From: CAVZAB01 sp963773155
GTDB taxonomy: Bacteria; Pseudomonadota; Alphaproteobacteria; Rhizobiales; Beijerinckiaceae
Length of the DNA stretch: 64,000 nucleotides
NCBI GenBank assembly: GCA_963773155.1
Contig: CAVZAB010000004.1
Coordinates: 169,117 to 233,116 of the forward strand
Reading direction: 5' to 3'
Part shown: positions 25,858 through 34,244 of the stretch, piece after piece
Layout: each line of letters starts with the position of its first letter
Position numbering within the stretch: position 1 is the first letter of the stretch
Program-made: the position numbers and the translations under genes
Notes under the pieces: generated by a model
Database searches by the model: none
Told to the model about the DNA's origin: nothing
The model's input: the letters and a program-made list of their open reading frames with translations, nothing else

Positions 25858-28173
25858 TCACCTTTGCAGCGCCACCTGGCCAGTGATGGCGTGCTCGTAA
25901 ATGTCTTCTTCCTGTGCGTTGTGGATCCTAACAAGGGCCTCGATCAACTCAACGACACGTTGTGCATCTCGAATTAGGTATCGATCAGTATCTCCAGGGA
26001 TAAGTCCGTCTGCAAGCTGTCCTAGGAGGCGCGCCAGATGGATAATCTCCCGGTGGGCCCGGCTCATTGCGCCCAAACCGTGGTTGTCGGCGAGAAATTT
26101 CGTTAATTTGGGGTAAACCTTTGCTTCGTCGTCACGTTCGTGTTGGACGATCTCTCCCGAGATGATTGTGTTTGCCTCTGAGATCAGGGCCACTGCGGCC
26201 ACTCCTTCTGCATCGTCTAGGGCGTCGGCAATTTCCCGCAGCCTGTCTAGCCTGGAATCAATTCGTTCGTGATCCTGACGCAGCGCCATTCCCGTTGCTG
26301 CGGGCATAGACTGATGGCCGAACCTACGGCCTGGAGTCAGAGCCCGCAACGCATTGAGAATGACGGCAACATCAATTGCCTCTTGCGTCAAAGCTCCAGC
26401 AATTGGGGGCAACCAACCGACTGCCGCAAAGAGCATCGCCACCCCCGACAATGCCATTCCGGCAACAATACTCTGCATGGCGATGGCTCGGGCCCGTTTC
26501 GCTATGGCGACGGCATCAGAGACGCGATCCAGCCGGTCGGTGAGAATTACGACATCTGCCGCTTCCGAGGAGGCGCTGGCGCCTCGAGCCCCCATCGCGA
26601 TGCCAACGTCTGCGGCAGCCAGCGCCGGGGCATCGTTCATTCCGTCGCCGACCATCACGGTTGGATTGACGCGTTGTTCTATTGCTACCGCATCCACTTT
26701 GTCCGACGGGACACGATCGGCAAGCACGGCATCGAGATCTAGCGCTGCTCCAATGGTTTCTGCGGCATCTGCTCGGTCGCCGGTCAGCATTATAATTCGC
26801 GATATCCCAGCTGCCCGGAGAGCCTGAACAGCTCGCGGCGTCTCGCGCCTTAGTTCGTCGCCAAGCAACAAAGCGCCGATCGTTCGGCCGTCTACAGCCA
26901 CGAAGATACTCAGCGCAGAGCGCCAAGCCGCGCGCCTCAGAGCCCGCACGGCCCATTCCTCCGGCTTGCGCGGCCCGAAGACCATTTGGTGCGATCCAAC
27001 TCGGACCAGGCGACCGTTGATCAGCCCCTCCAGACCGGATCCCATCGTCTCGACCACCTTCGAGGGAACCTGCAAATCAAGCCCCTTGCCAAGGGCTGCC
27101 TGGACGACCGCGCCCGCGACGACGTGATGCGAGGCTTGTTCCAAGGAACCAGCAATCCGTAACACTTCCTTCGGATCCTCACCGGGTGCTGTCTCTATCG
27201 CAACGAGACGGGCTCCTCCGACCGTTAGCGTTCCTGTCTTGTCGAACATCACGGTATGTGCTCGAGCGAGGGCTTCAAACGGTTTGCCGCCCTTGATTAG
27301 AATGCCTAGTCGCGCCGCTTGGGCAACCCCGGCGATGAAAGCAACTGGTGCTGCCAAGATGAGCGGACATGGGGTTGCTGCGACCAATACCGCCAATCCA
27401 CGGACTGGGTCGCCAGAGACTAGCCAGGCTGCACCAGCGAGGCCGAGCGCGACTGGAAATAACAGCAAAGCAAAACGGTCGGCGAGGCGGATAAACGGTG
27501 CCTTCGCGGTTTGAGCCGCATTCACCATCCGGACGATGCCCGCGTATGTGCTTTCACCGGCCGTAGCTGAGGCCCTAATTTCAAACGTCTCCCCTGCATT
27601 GACGGTACCGCTCCTTGCCAATTCTCCCTCCCGGCGGGAAACCGGGATCGGCTCGCCAGTTAGTGCTGCCTCGTCGATCAAAGCCCCGGGACTGGTGATG
27701 ATCCCATCGACGGGGATCACCTCACCCGCTAGCACGAGAACGGCGTCGCCCACCGCCACTTGCTCTAGCAGGATGTCGGAAATGGACGATCCGCTTCGGC
27801 GGTGAGCAATTCTCGGCGCCCGGTCAACCAAGGACTTCAGATCGCGCTCAGCTCGAGCCACCGCGAAGTCCTCGAGCACATTGCCGCCTGCATACATCAC
27901 CGCCACAACAATCCCCGCCAGGTTCTGCCCTAATGCAAGAGCGGCGCACATGGAAACTAGGGCGATCGCATCGACCCCGATGCGTCCGGCCAAGTAGTCG
28001 CGGATGATGGAAACAAGAAGACCGATGACAACGGGCGTCGTGCCCGCCGCCCAAATCCAACCGGCCCAATCGCCCCGACCAATGCCCCATGCAATCAGCC
28101 CAAGGGTGAGACCGGCGAGGGCGGCGACAATGAGAGCTCTTCGAAGAAATCGTTCCGTTAGAATAGGCGACAT
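25858..28173 (-). CDS. P1B-type metal ATPase with C-terminal hemerythrin domain (P1B-5-like)
   Basis: A roughly 770-residue heavy-metal P-type ATPase. It has six or more membrane helices, the actuator motif AALTGEPIPVSRREG, the membrane metal motif TPCPLIL (TPC in place of CPC), the phosphorylation site MFDKTGTLTVGGA, the SHHVVAGA histidine-type N-domain motif and the hinge VGDGMNDAPALAAADVG. After the last helices about 150 residues form a hemerythrin-like four-helix domain with metal-ligand histidines and acids (LRQDHERIDSRL, VQHERDDEAKVYPKL, HREIIHLARL, RIHNAQEEDIYEHA). TPC plus hemerythrin defines the P1B-5 group, reported to export Ni and Fe (Sinorhizobium Nia). A GTG at 28203 is an alternative start. 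Confidence 0.93.
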   Translation of the reverse strand: MSPILTERFLRRALIVAALAGLTLGLIAWGIGRGDWAGWIWAAGTTPVVIGLLVSIIRDYLAGRIGVDAIALVSMCAALALGQNLAGIVVAVMYAGGNVLEDFAVARAERDLKSLVDRAPRIAHRRSGSSISDILLEQVAVGDAVLVLAGEVIPVDGIITSPGALIDEAALTGEPIPVSRREGELARSGTVNAGETFEIRASATAGESTYAGIVRMVNAAQTAKAPFIRLADRFALLLFPVALGLAGAAWLVSGDPVRGLAVLVAATPCPLILAAPVAFIAGVAQAARLGILIKGGKPFEALARAHTVMFDKTGTLTVGGARLVAIETAPGEDPKEVLRIAGSLEQASHHVVAGAVVQAALGKGLDLQVPSKVVETMGSGLEGLINGRLVRVGSHQMVFGPRKPEEWAVRALRRAAWRSALSIFVAVDGRTIGALLLGDELRRETPRAVQALRAAGISRIIMLTGDRADAAETIGAALDLDAVLADRVPSDKVDAVAIEQRVNPTVMVGDGMNDAPALAAADVGIAMGARGASASSEAADVVILTDRLDRVSDAVAIAKRARAIAMQSIVAGMALSGVAMLFAAVGWLPPIAGALTQEAIDVAVILNALRALTPGRRFGHQSMPAATGMALRQDHERIDSRLDRLREIADALDDAEGVAAVALISEANTIISGEIVQHERDDEAKVYPKLTKFLADNHGLGAMSRAHREIIHLARLLGQLADGLIPGDTDRYLIRDAQRVVELIEALVRIHNAQEEDIYEHAITGQVALQR

Positions 28174-28539
28174 GCGCGATATTTCACTGAATTTTTGATT
28201 CACTTGGTGAAGTTCAATGTCTTCGCCTCTTTCAGCTGCGCCGTTAGGCCGTCTCCTTGCTTATTGCCGATTGGGCGACGATCAAAGAAAATAGCATGGG
28301 AAATCTCACGCCTTGGCGCGACAGGCCGGATGACAATTTGGGCTGACCTCGGCGTACACTCAACGATACCAATAACGCAGCAATTACCGCCGCGAATTCT
28401 GTTGATCGGTCATTGACCTGGGACAAGGCTATCGCCGATCGCCAATCATAGATAGCCCGGCGGCTGTAAAGTCGGGGGCGGTAGTTTTGGGGAGATGACC
28501 TATGAAAAACGTATTTTTTTGTGGATCGTGCGGCCTGGT

Positions 28540-28816
28540 TGCGGAAGCCGACCGAATGATGGCTGCGGCCGGTGATGAGCGCCGCGCGGGTCGCAGAGCA
28601 AAGCGAAGTTGAGTGGAAATTGGCGTAGCGCAGCCCCTCCGCGGCGACCTTGTCGAGCGTCGGGGTCGGGATCACGCCGGCAAATGTCGAGGGCGGGCCA
28701 AAACCTTCATAGTCGATCAGGATCAGCAGGCTGTTCGGGGCGCCTTTAGGCGGCGTAACGCGCGCCGGCCAGAAAGGCTTGGAATGGCGGCATTGAGTTC
28801 GACCATGCCGCCGCAA
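28540..28816 (-). pseudogene. Arylsulfatase N-terminal fragment
   Basis: About 90 codons match the start of type I sulfatases: ARVTPPKGAPNSLLILIDY, then EGFGPPSTFAGVIPTPTLDK, and the active-site region HSTSLCSATRAALITGRSHH. The formylglycine-site cysteine is present, though the usual proline or alanine pattern C-x-P-x-R is weakened to CSATR. The metal-binding aspartate pair of the N-terminus reads LIDYEG in place of IDD.G. Similarity ends at about 28540 and the remaining 450 codons are gone. A fragment left by deletion or recombination. Confidence 0.75.
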
Positions 28817-29393
28817 GTAACAGCCTGCCTAGCGTTAGGAGGGGTGGGAATGGCTCTTTTCGCGGTGGCCGGTTTTCGCGGCGACTGACGATTCGCGTGC
28901 GGCCGGGTAGGGCGCTCGGTGGAGGCTCAGGCCCCTGTGGGGAGCTGGTCGGAGGCTCTATTGCGGGATTTCCGACCTAGAGTTTCGCGCCGACCGTTCA
29001 CGACCTTGTGGCGTCTCTGGCAGCCGAGACTGTTTTTTAGACTGCTGCACTGCCGCAAAGCAGATTGCCGCAAGACGTCAAATTCCAGTTTGAGCTGCGC
29101 GCGCCCGAAAGGATTCGAACCTCTGTTCCCGAGATTCGCCCTCGTGCTTCCTGCAGGTCTCCTAACAATTCCGCATACTCGCGGCGCGCCTCAATGTTGC
29201 GATCGGTTAGGCCCCGAGCCCCCGAGAGTACTTTACGGGGGAGCGTCGCCAGTGAGCAAAGGGCTTGAGGGTTATCCATATACCTGAACGGCCCGGCAAC
29301 ATTGTTAGACCGATGTTAGGTTTAAGTTATTCCCCCGGCTCAATTTTCTGTTAACCTCTTCCTAGCGGCCTTTGGCTACAGCTAGAGTAGGGT
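28817..29393. other. Non-coding boundary stretch with a tRNA-like fragment
   Basis: About 575 bases between the sulfatase remnant and divL. Open frames here read through GTEVRILSGAR-like sequence, which is what a tRNA 3' arm looks like when translated, so they are not taken as genes. The change to dense, GC-rich core genes begins right after it. Confidence 0.5.
29099..29124 (-). other. tRNA 3'-end-like fragment
   Basis: On the minus strand AGAGG-TTCGAAT-CCTTT forms a five-base-pair T arm with the invariant loop. It is followed by CGGGCGCG, as in the acceptor 3' strand of arginine tRNAs. No matching 5' half (GCGCCCG) or anticodon arm was found within 100 bases, and CCA is not encoded. It could be the short copy left at an attachment site by an integrated element. 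Confidence 0.4.
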
Positions 29394-29474
29394 GTGATTC
29401 GCGGGCAGGCCCGCGCACGGCATTGGGGCGGGGCCGCCGGCAAAAAGCCTGGCTGGCCCAAAGTGGGCAAGCGC

Positions 29475-32042
29475 ATGCAAGAACTTCCGTGCCGAACGGA
29501 GCGAGCGGGATTTCGGCGCGCGCTTATGCCTGGTCTTTCCGGCCTGTCCCTAATCGCTGCAGCGGCACCCGGCGTTGCCGCGGGCGATATGTTGTCGCTC
29601 GAGCGCATGCATGAAAGTCAGGGCGTCGCCAGCCTGTCGATCTTTGCCGGACTGGTGTTGTTTTCGACAATTACCGCGCTTCTCCATCTGACCGCTCGCA
29701 ATCGCTGGACGCAGAAAGAGCACACTTTGTCGCGTGAGCTCGCCGAGGTGCGCGCCAAGCTCGACCGAGCCATGGTCTTCCTCTCGGCCGAGCCGCAGAT
29801 CGTGATCGCCTGGGCCTCGGCCTCGGCCGAACCCGACATCGAGGGCGATCTGTCGCTCGTCGCCGATGCGCCGGCGGCGCGCCGGGTGCTCGGCTTCGGC
29901 TCGTGGCTGGCGCCGGCCGCGGCCCAGCAGATGGACCGCTGCGTCGAGCGGCTGCGCAGCCGTGGCGAGGGTTTCAGAATGGGCCTTGCCAGTCTGGCCG
30001 GACGCCATCTCGAGGCCGAAGGACGGGCCGTTGCGGGCCGGGCGATTTTGCGAATCCGCGACGTCTCCGGCGACCGGCTCGAATTGACAAGGCTGCGCGA
30101 TCGCTATGCCCGGACCATCGCCGAACTCGAATCGCTGCGCGCTTTGCTCGATGCCATTCCTTATGCCGTCTGGATGCGCGATTCCAACGGCGAACTTGCC
30201 TGGGTCAACGCCGCCTATGCGCGCGCCGTCGAAGCCCGCGACGGGATCGATGCGGTGGGCCGGCGGATCGAACTGCTCGATCGACCGGCGCGCGAAGCCG
30301 CCGATGGCGCCCGCCAGGCGGGGACTACCTGGCGCCAGCAAGTTACCGCAGTCGTCGCCGGATCGCGCCACGCGCTCGAGGTGATCGATGTCCCGTCGAA
30401 TGCCGGCTCTGTCGGCCTTGCGAGCGACCTCTCCGAACTCGAGGCCGCGCGCAGCGATCTTGTCCGCCAGATGGAATCGCACGCGAGAACCCTCGATCAG
30501 CTGACGACGGCGGTGGCAATCTTCGATCGCGCCAAGCAACTGGTCTTCCACAATGCCGCTTACCGGCAATTGTGGTCGCTGGAGACGAGTTTCCTCGACC
30601 AGCATCCGACCGACGGCGAAATCCTTGACCAGCTGCGGGCCGACCGGAAATTGCCGGAACAGGCGGATTTCCGCGCCTGGAAAGCGCAGTTGATGAGCGC
30701 CTATCGGGCGGTCGAAACGAGCGGCCATATCTGGCATCTGCCGGACGGCCGTACCTTGCGCACTGTTACTAACCCCAATCCGCAGGGCGGCGTCACCTAT
30801 TTGTTCGACGACGTAACCGAACGGTTCCATCTCGAATCCAAATACAATGCCCTCTACCGGGTCCAGAATGAAACACTCGATTCTCTGAAAGAGGGCGTCG
30901 CGGTCTTCGGCACCGACGGAAGGCTCTCGCTGTTCAATCCGGCCTTTGCCGAAATCTGGCAGCTGCCGACCAGCGAACTCAATGGCAAGCCGCATATCGA
31001 CGCGGTCATAGAGCGCTGCGCTCCTTTCGCGCCAGACGCCGCCTGCTGGGCCCATATCCGCTCGATCGTCTCGGGCCTGCACGATGCGAGAACCGGCTTT
31101 GCCGATCGGCTAAGCCGACGCGACGGCACCTATGTTGATTGTGCCGCGGCACCGCTGCCCGACGGCGCGACGCTGTTGACTTTCACCGATGTTACCGCCG
31201 GGGTGAATGTCGAACAGGCGCTCAAAGAGCGCAATCAGGCGTTGATTGACGCGGAGAATCTGCGCAACGACTTCGTCCATCACGTCAGCTATGAGTTGCG
31301 TTCGCCGCTGACCAATATCATCGGCTTCAGCGAATTGCTCGGCGACGGGGCCATTGGCTCGCTCAACGAGAAGCAGCGCGAATATTGCGGCTACATTATG
31401 AAATCCTCCTCGGCGCTGCTCGCCATCATCACCGATATTCTCGATCTTGCGACCATTGACAAGGACGCGATGGAACTGTCGCTGAGCGACGTCGACATCC
31501 GTGAAACGATCGCCGCCGCCGCGCAAGGGATTCAGGACCGCCTCGCCGAATCGGCGCTTCAGCTGCAGGTCGTGGTCATGGACGATATCGGTAGCTTCCG
31601 TGCCGATCGCAAACGGCTGCGCCAGATCCTGTTCAACCTCCTGTCGAATGCGATCGGTTTTTCCAATCCCGGGCAGACGGTGACGCTCGCCGCCTTGCGC
31701 CGCCGGGGCGAGGTCGTCTTCAAGGTCTCCGACCAGGGGCGCGGCATTCCGCCGGAAGTCCTCGAGCGCGTGTTCGAGCGCTTCGAAACCCATACGGTCG
31801 GCTCTCGCCACCGCGGCGTCGGCCTCGGCCTCTCGATCGTGCGCGCTTTCGTCGATCTCCACGGCGGCGAGATTCGCATCGATTCGGCGCCGGGCGAAGG
31901 CACCACCGTTACCTGCATCTTCCCGGTGCCGGTCCGCGAGACAAATTCATACGACGCGGAAAGGAAGGAAAGAAAGGATGGCAGCGCAGCCCTCGGTTCC
32001 GGTAATCTGGCGCATCGAGCTGCCGAACGAAAACGCGACTAG
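29475..32042 (+). CDS. divL: DivL-type PAS sensor kinase with tyrosine in place of the H-box histidine
   Basis: A protein of about 855 residues with a membrane helix near the N-terminus (IFAGLVLFSTITALLHLTA), a coiled coil, several PAS domains (LLDAIPYAVWMRDSNGELAW, LTTAVAIFDRAKQLVFHNAA, GVAVFGTDGRLSLFNPAFAE) and a HisKA/HATPase unit. The H box reads FVHHVSYELRSPLTNIIGFS; tyrosine (TAT, 31290-31292) replaces the phosphorylated histidine, the hallmark of DivL, which allosterically controls CckA and so the cell-cycle regulator CtrA. The ATPase boxes (FNLLSNAIGFSNPG, SDQGRGIPPEVL, GVGLGLSIVRAFV) are intact. The start is uncertain (GTG 29394, ATG 29475, 29526). Its end overlaps tsaE by 65 bp. Confidence 0.88.
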   Translation: MQELPCRTERAGFRRALMPGLSGLSLIAAAAPGVAAGDMLSLERMHESQGVASLSIFAGLVLFSTITALLHLTARNRWTQKEHTLSRELAEVRAKLDRAMVFLSAEPQIVIAWASASAEPDIEGDLSLVADAPAARRVLGFGSWLAPAAAQQMDRCVERLRSRGEGFRMGLASLAGRHLEAEGRAVAGRAILRIRDVSGDRLELTRLRDRYARTIAELESLRALLDAIPYAVWMRDSNGELAWVNAAYARAVEARDGIDAVGRRIELLDRPAREAADGARQAGTTWRQQVTAVVAGSRHALEVIDVPSNAGSVGLASDLSELEAARSDLVRQMESHARTLDQLTTAVAIFDRAKQLVFHNAAYRQLWSLETSFLDQHPTDGEILDQLRADRKLPEQADFRAWKAQLMSAYRAVETSGHIWHLPDGRTLRTVTNPNPQGGVTYLFDDVTERFHLESKYNALYRVQNETLDSLKEGVAVFGTDGRLSLFNPAFAEIWQLPTSELNGKPHIDAVIERCAPFAPDAACWAHIRSIVSGLHDARTGFADRLSRRDGTYVDCAAAPLPDGATLLTFTDVTAGVNVEQALKERNQALIDAENLRNDFVHHVSYELRSPLTNIIGFSELLGDGAIGSLNEKQREYCGYIMKSSSALLAIITDILDLATIDKDAMELSLSDVDIRETIAAAAQGIQDRLAESALQLQVVVMDDIGSFRADRKRLRQILFNLLSNAIGFSNPGQTVTLAALRRRGEVVFKVSDQGRGIPPEVLERVFERFETHTVGSRHRGVGLGLSIVRAFVDLHGGEIRIDSAPGEGTTVTCIFPVPVRETNSYDAERKERKDGSAALGSGNLAHRAAERKRD

Positions 32043-33525
32043 GCAATTGGCGGCAAGTGTTGCCGATATCGTCGGGGCGAATGACCTCGTCACCCTGACT
32101 GGCGAAATCGGTTCGGGCAAGACAACCTTCGCCCGAGCCCTGATCCGCCACATTGCCGCTGATTCCGCGCTCGAGGTGCCGAGCCCGACCTTCACCTTGA
32201 TGCAGATCTATGAGAGCGGCAAATTCCCGATCGTCCATGCCGATCTCTACCGCATCAATTCGGTCGAAGAAGTCGCGGGGCTGGGCTGGGAGGAGGCCGC
32301 CGAAGGCGCGCTGGTCCTGGTTGAATGGGCGCACAAGGCCGGCGACATGCTCTCGCCCGACCGACTCGATATCGGCTTTTCCTTCGATCCGGTCGAGCCG
32401 GAAGGCCGGCGGTTGGCTGTGCTAACAGGCTTTGGCGGCTTCGCGCCGATTCTCGCCCGCGCCAAGGCGATTCATCAATTGCTGCAGGGCTGCGGCTGGC
32501 TCGCGGCCAAGCGGACTTTCATGCAGGGTGACGCCTCGACGCGCGCCTATGAGCGGCTGCAAAAGGCCGACGGCAGCACCGCGATCCTTATGATTTCGCC
32601 GGCCCGGACCAATGAACCGGTAATCCGCTTCGGCAAGTCCTATCGAGCGATCGCGCGGCTTGCCGAGACGATCCGACCATTCATCGCCATGGCCGCCGCC
32701 TTGCGCGGCCTTCTCCTTTCGGCGCCGCAGATCTACGCGCAGGATCTCGATGCGGGCCTGGCGCTGATCGAGGATCTCGGCAGCGCGGGCATCATCGCGC
32801 CACAGGGCCCGATCGCTGATCGCTATGCCGTGGCGGTTGACCTGTTGGCGGATTTGCATGGGCAAAACCTGCCCGACCTGGTGCCACTGGCAGGCACCGA
32901 ATCCTATCGCATTCCCCATTATGATCTCGAAGCGCTGACCATCGAAGTCGAAGTTATGCCCGATTGGTATTTGCCCCATGTTGCCGGTATCAGCCTCTCG
33001 TCGGGCGCCCGGGCGACCTTCGTTAATCTATGGCGCAGCCTCCTCACCGAAATTGTCGCGGCGCCGACGACCTGGACGCTTAGGGATTTCCATTCGCCCA
33101 ATCTGATTTGGCTTGCGCAGCGCGAAGGGCTTGCAAGATTGGGCCTGATCGACTTTCAGGATTGCGTCCTCGGCCATCCCGCCTATGACCTCGTCTCGCT
33201 CCTCCAGGACGCGCGCATCGATGTGCCGGGCGCCCTGGAAATCCGGTTGCTGGGCGATTATGTCCGGCTAAGACAGGGTGACGCGGGTTTCGATGTTGGC
33301 GCGTTCGCCAGGGCCTATGCGATTCTCGGCGCCCAGCGTGCGACCAAGGTGCTCGGAATCTTCGCCAGGCTCGACAAGCGCGATCGCAAGCCGCACTATC
33401 TCGCTCACATTCCCAGGATCGAATGCAACCTGCGCAAGGACCTCGACCATCCGGCGCTGGCCGACCTGCGATCCTGGTACATGACGCATCTGCCGCGGTT
33501 GTTTGAGGGTCAGGAATCCCGATGA
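31978..33525 (+). CDS. TsaE / AmgK fusion (tRNA t6A ATPase plus sugar-anomeric kinase)
   Basis: A 515-residue two-domain protein. Residues 1-150 are TsaE, with Walker A in LTGEIGSGKTTFARAL and the conserved VPSPTFTLMQIYE and HADLYRI; it drives the TsaBD complex that makes N6-threonylcarbamoyladenosine in tRNA. Residues about 165-515 are an aminoglycoside-phosphotransferase-type kinase with the catalytic loop LRDFHSPNLIWL and the metal aspartate in LIDFQDCVLGHPAYDL. This domain matches AmgK, which phosphorylates MurNAc/GlcNAc at C1 for peptidoglycan recycling. The gene overlaps murU, the next enzyme of that pathway, by 4 bp. The fusion is common in alphaproteobacteria. Confidence 0.9.
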   Translation: MAAQPSVPVIWRIELPNENATRQLAASVADIVGANDLVTLTGEIGSGKTTFARALIRHIAADSALEVPSPTFTLMQIYESGKFPIVHADLYRINSVEEVAGLGWEEAAEGALVLVEWAHKAGDMLSPDRLDIGFSFDPVEPEGRRLAVLTGFGGFAPILARAKAIHQLLQGCGWLAAKRTFMQGDASTRAYERLQKADGSTAILMISPARTNEPVIRFGKSYRAIARLAETIRPFIAMAAALRGLLLSAPQIYAQDLDAGLALIEDLGSAGIIAPQGPIADRYAVAVDLLADLHGQNLPDLVPLAGTESYRIPHYDLEALTIEVEVMPDWYLPHVAGISLSSGARATFVNLWRSLLTEIVAAPTTWTLRDFHSPNLIWLAQREGLARLGLIDFQDCVLGHPAYDLVSLLQDARIDVPGALEIRLLGDYVRLRQGDAGFDVGAFARAYAILGAQRATKVLGIFARLDKRDRKPHYLAHIPRIECNLRKDLDHPALADLRSWYMTHLPRLFEGQESR

Positions 33526-34244
33526 ATGCACCGATCAGGACGGCGATGGTCTTTGCCGCGGGCCTCGGCACGCGGATGCGACCGTTGACCGAAACGGTTC
33601 CCAAGCCGTTGATCAAGGTCGCCAACAAACCTTTGATCGACCACATGCTTGACCGGCTGGCCGAGGCCGGAATCGAATCGGCGGTCGTAAACGTCCATTA
33701 TCTCGCCGATCAGATCGAGGCGCGGCTTGCCGGCCGGCGCCGGCCGCGGCTCGCAATCTCGGACGAGCGCGCCTTGCTGCTCGACCAGGGCGGCGGTATC
33801 AAAAAGGCGCTGCCGCTGATCGGCAATGCCCCCTTCGTCATCGGCAATACCGATTCTATCTGGATCGAGGGCCCCCGCTCGAATCTGCGCCGGCTGATAG
33901 AAGGTTTCGATCCCGGCCGCATGGACGTGATGCTGCTTGTTGCCTCGGCAACCACCTCCATCGGCGTCAACTGGCCGGGGGACTTCACCATGCTGCCGGA
34001 TGGCCGGCTGCTGAAGCGGGAGGAGCGCCGTGTCGCGCCCTTCGTCTATGCCGGGGTCGGCATCGTCAAACCGGAGCTTTTTGCCAATATCGGCCCTGCG
34101 GTTTTCAAACTGGCGCCGTTCTTCTTTGCTGCCGCCGAACGCGGTCGCCTGTTCGGCCAAAGGCTCGACGGAATCTGGCTGCATGTCGACACGCCGCAGG
34201 TCCTGCCGGCTGCCGAATTGTCGATTGCCCGTTCGATACTGTGA
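33522..34244 (+). CDS. murU: N-acetylmuramate alpha-1-phosphate uridylyltransferase (MurU-like)
   Basis: A 240-residue nucleotidyltransferase with the pyrophosphorylase motif FAAGLGTRMRPLTETVPKPL, the metal-site residues around GNTDSIWIEG, and the C-terminal WLHVDTPQVLPAAE. It would convert MurNAc-1-phosphate made by AmgK into UDP-MurNAc, bypassing fosfomycin-sensitive MurA. Placement directly after the AmgK domain supports MurU over general sugar-nucleotide enzymes. It overlaps addB by 4 bp. Confidence 0.87.
   Translation: MNAPIRTAMVFAAGLGTRMRPLTETVPKPLIKVANKPLIDHMLDRLAEAGIESAVVNVHYLADQIEARLAGRRRPRLAISDERALLLDQGGGIKKALPLIGNAPFVIGNTDSIWIEGPRSNLRRLIEGFDPGRMDVMLLVASATTSIGVNWPGDFTMLPDGRLLKREERRVAPFVYAGVGIVKPELFANIGPAVFKLAPFFFAAAERGRLFGQRLDGIWLHVDTPQVLPAAELSIARSIL

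Noticed and set aside
29037..29279. 80-codon minus-strand frame ending EVRILSGAR
   Set aside because: The characteristic end is a translated tRNA 3' arm, so the frame is not taken as a gene.
29550..31082. 510-codon minus-strand open frame opposite divL
   Set aside because: It is the antisense shadow of a GC-rich gene; no domain, and divL has clear conserved motifs in the other strand.
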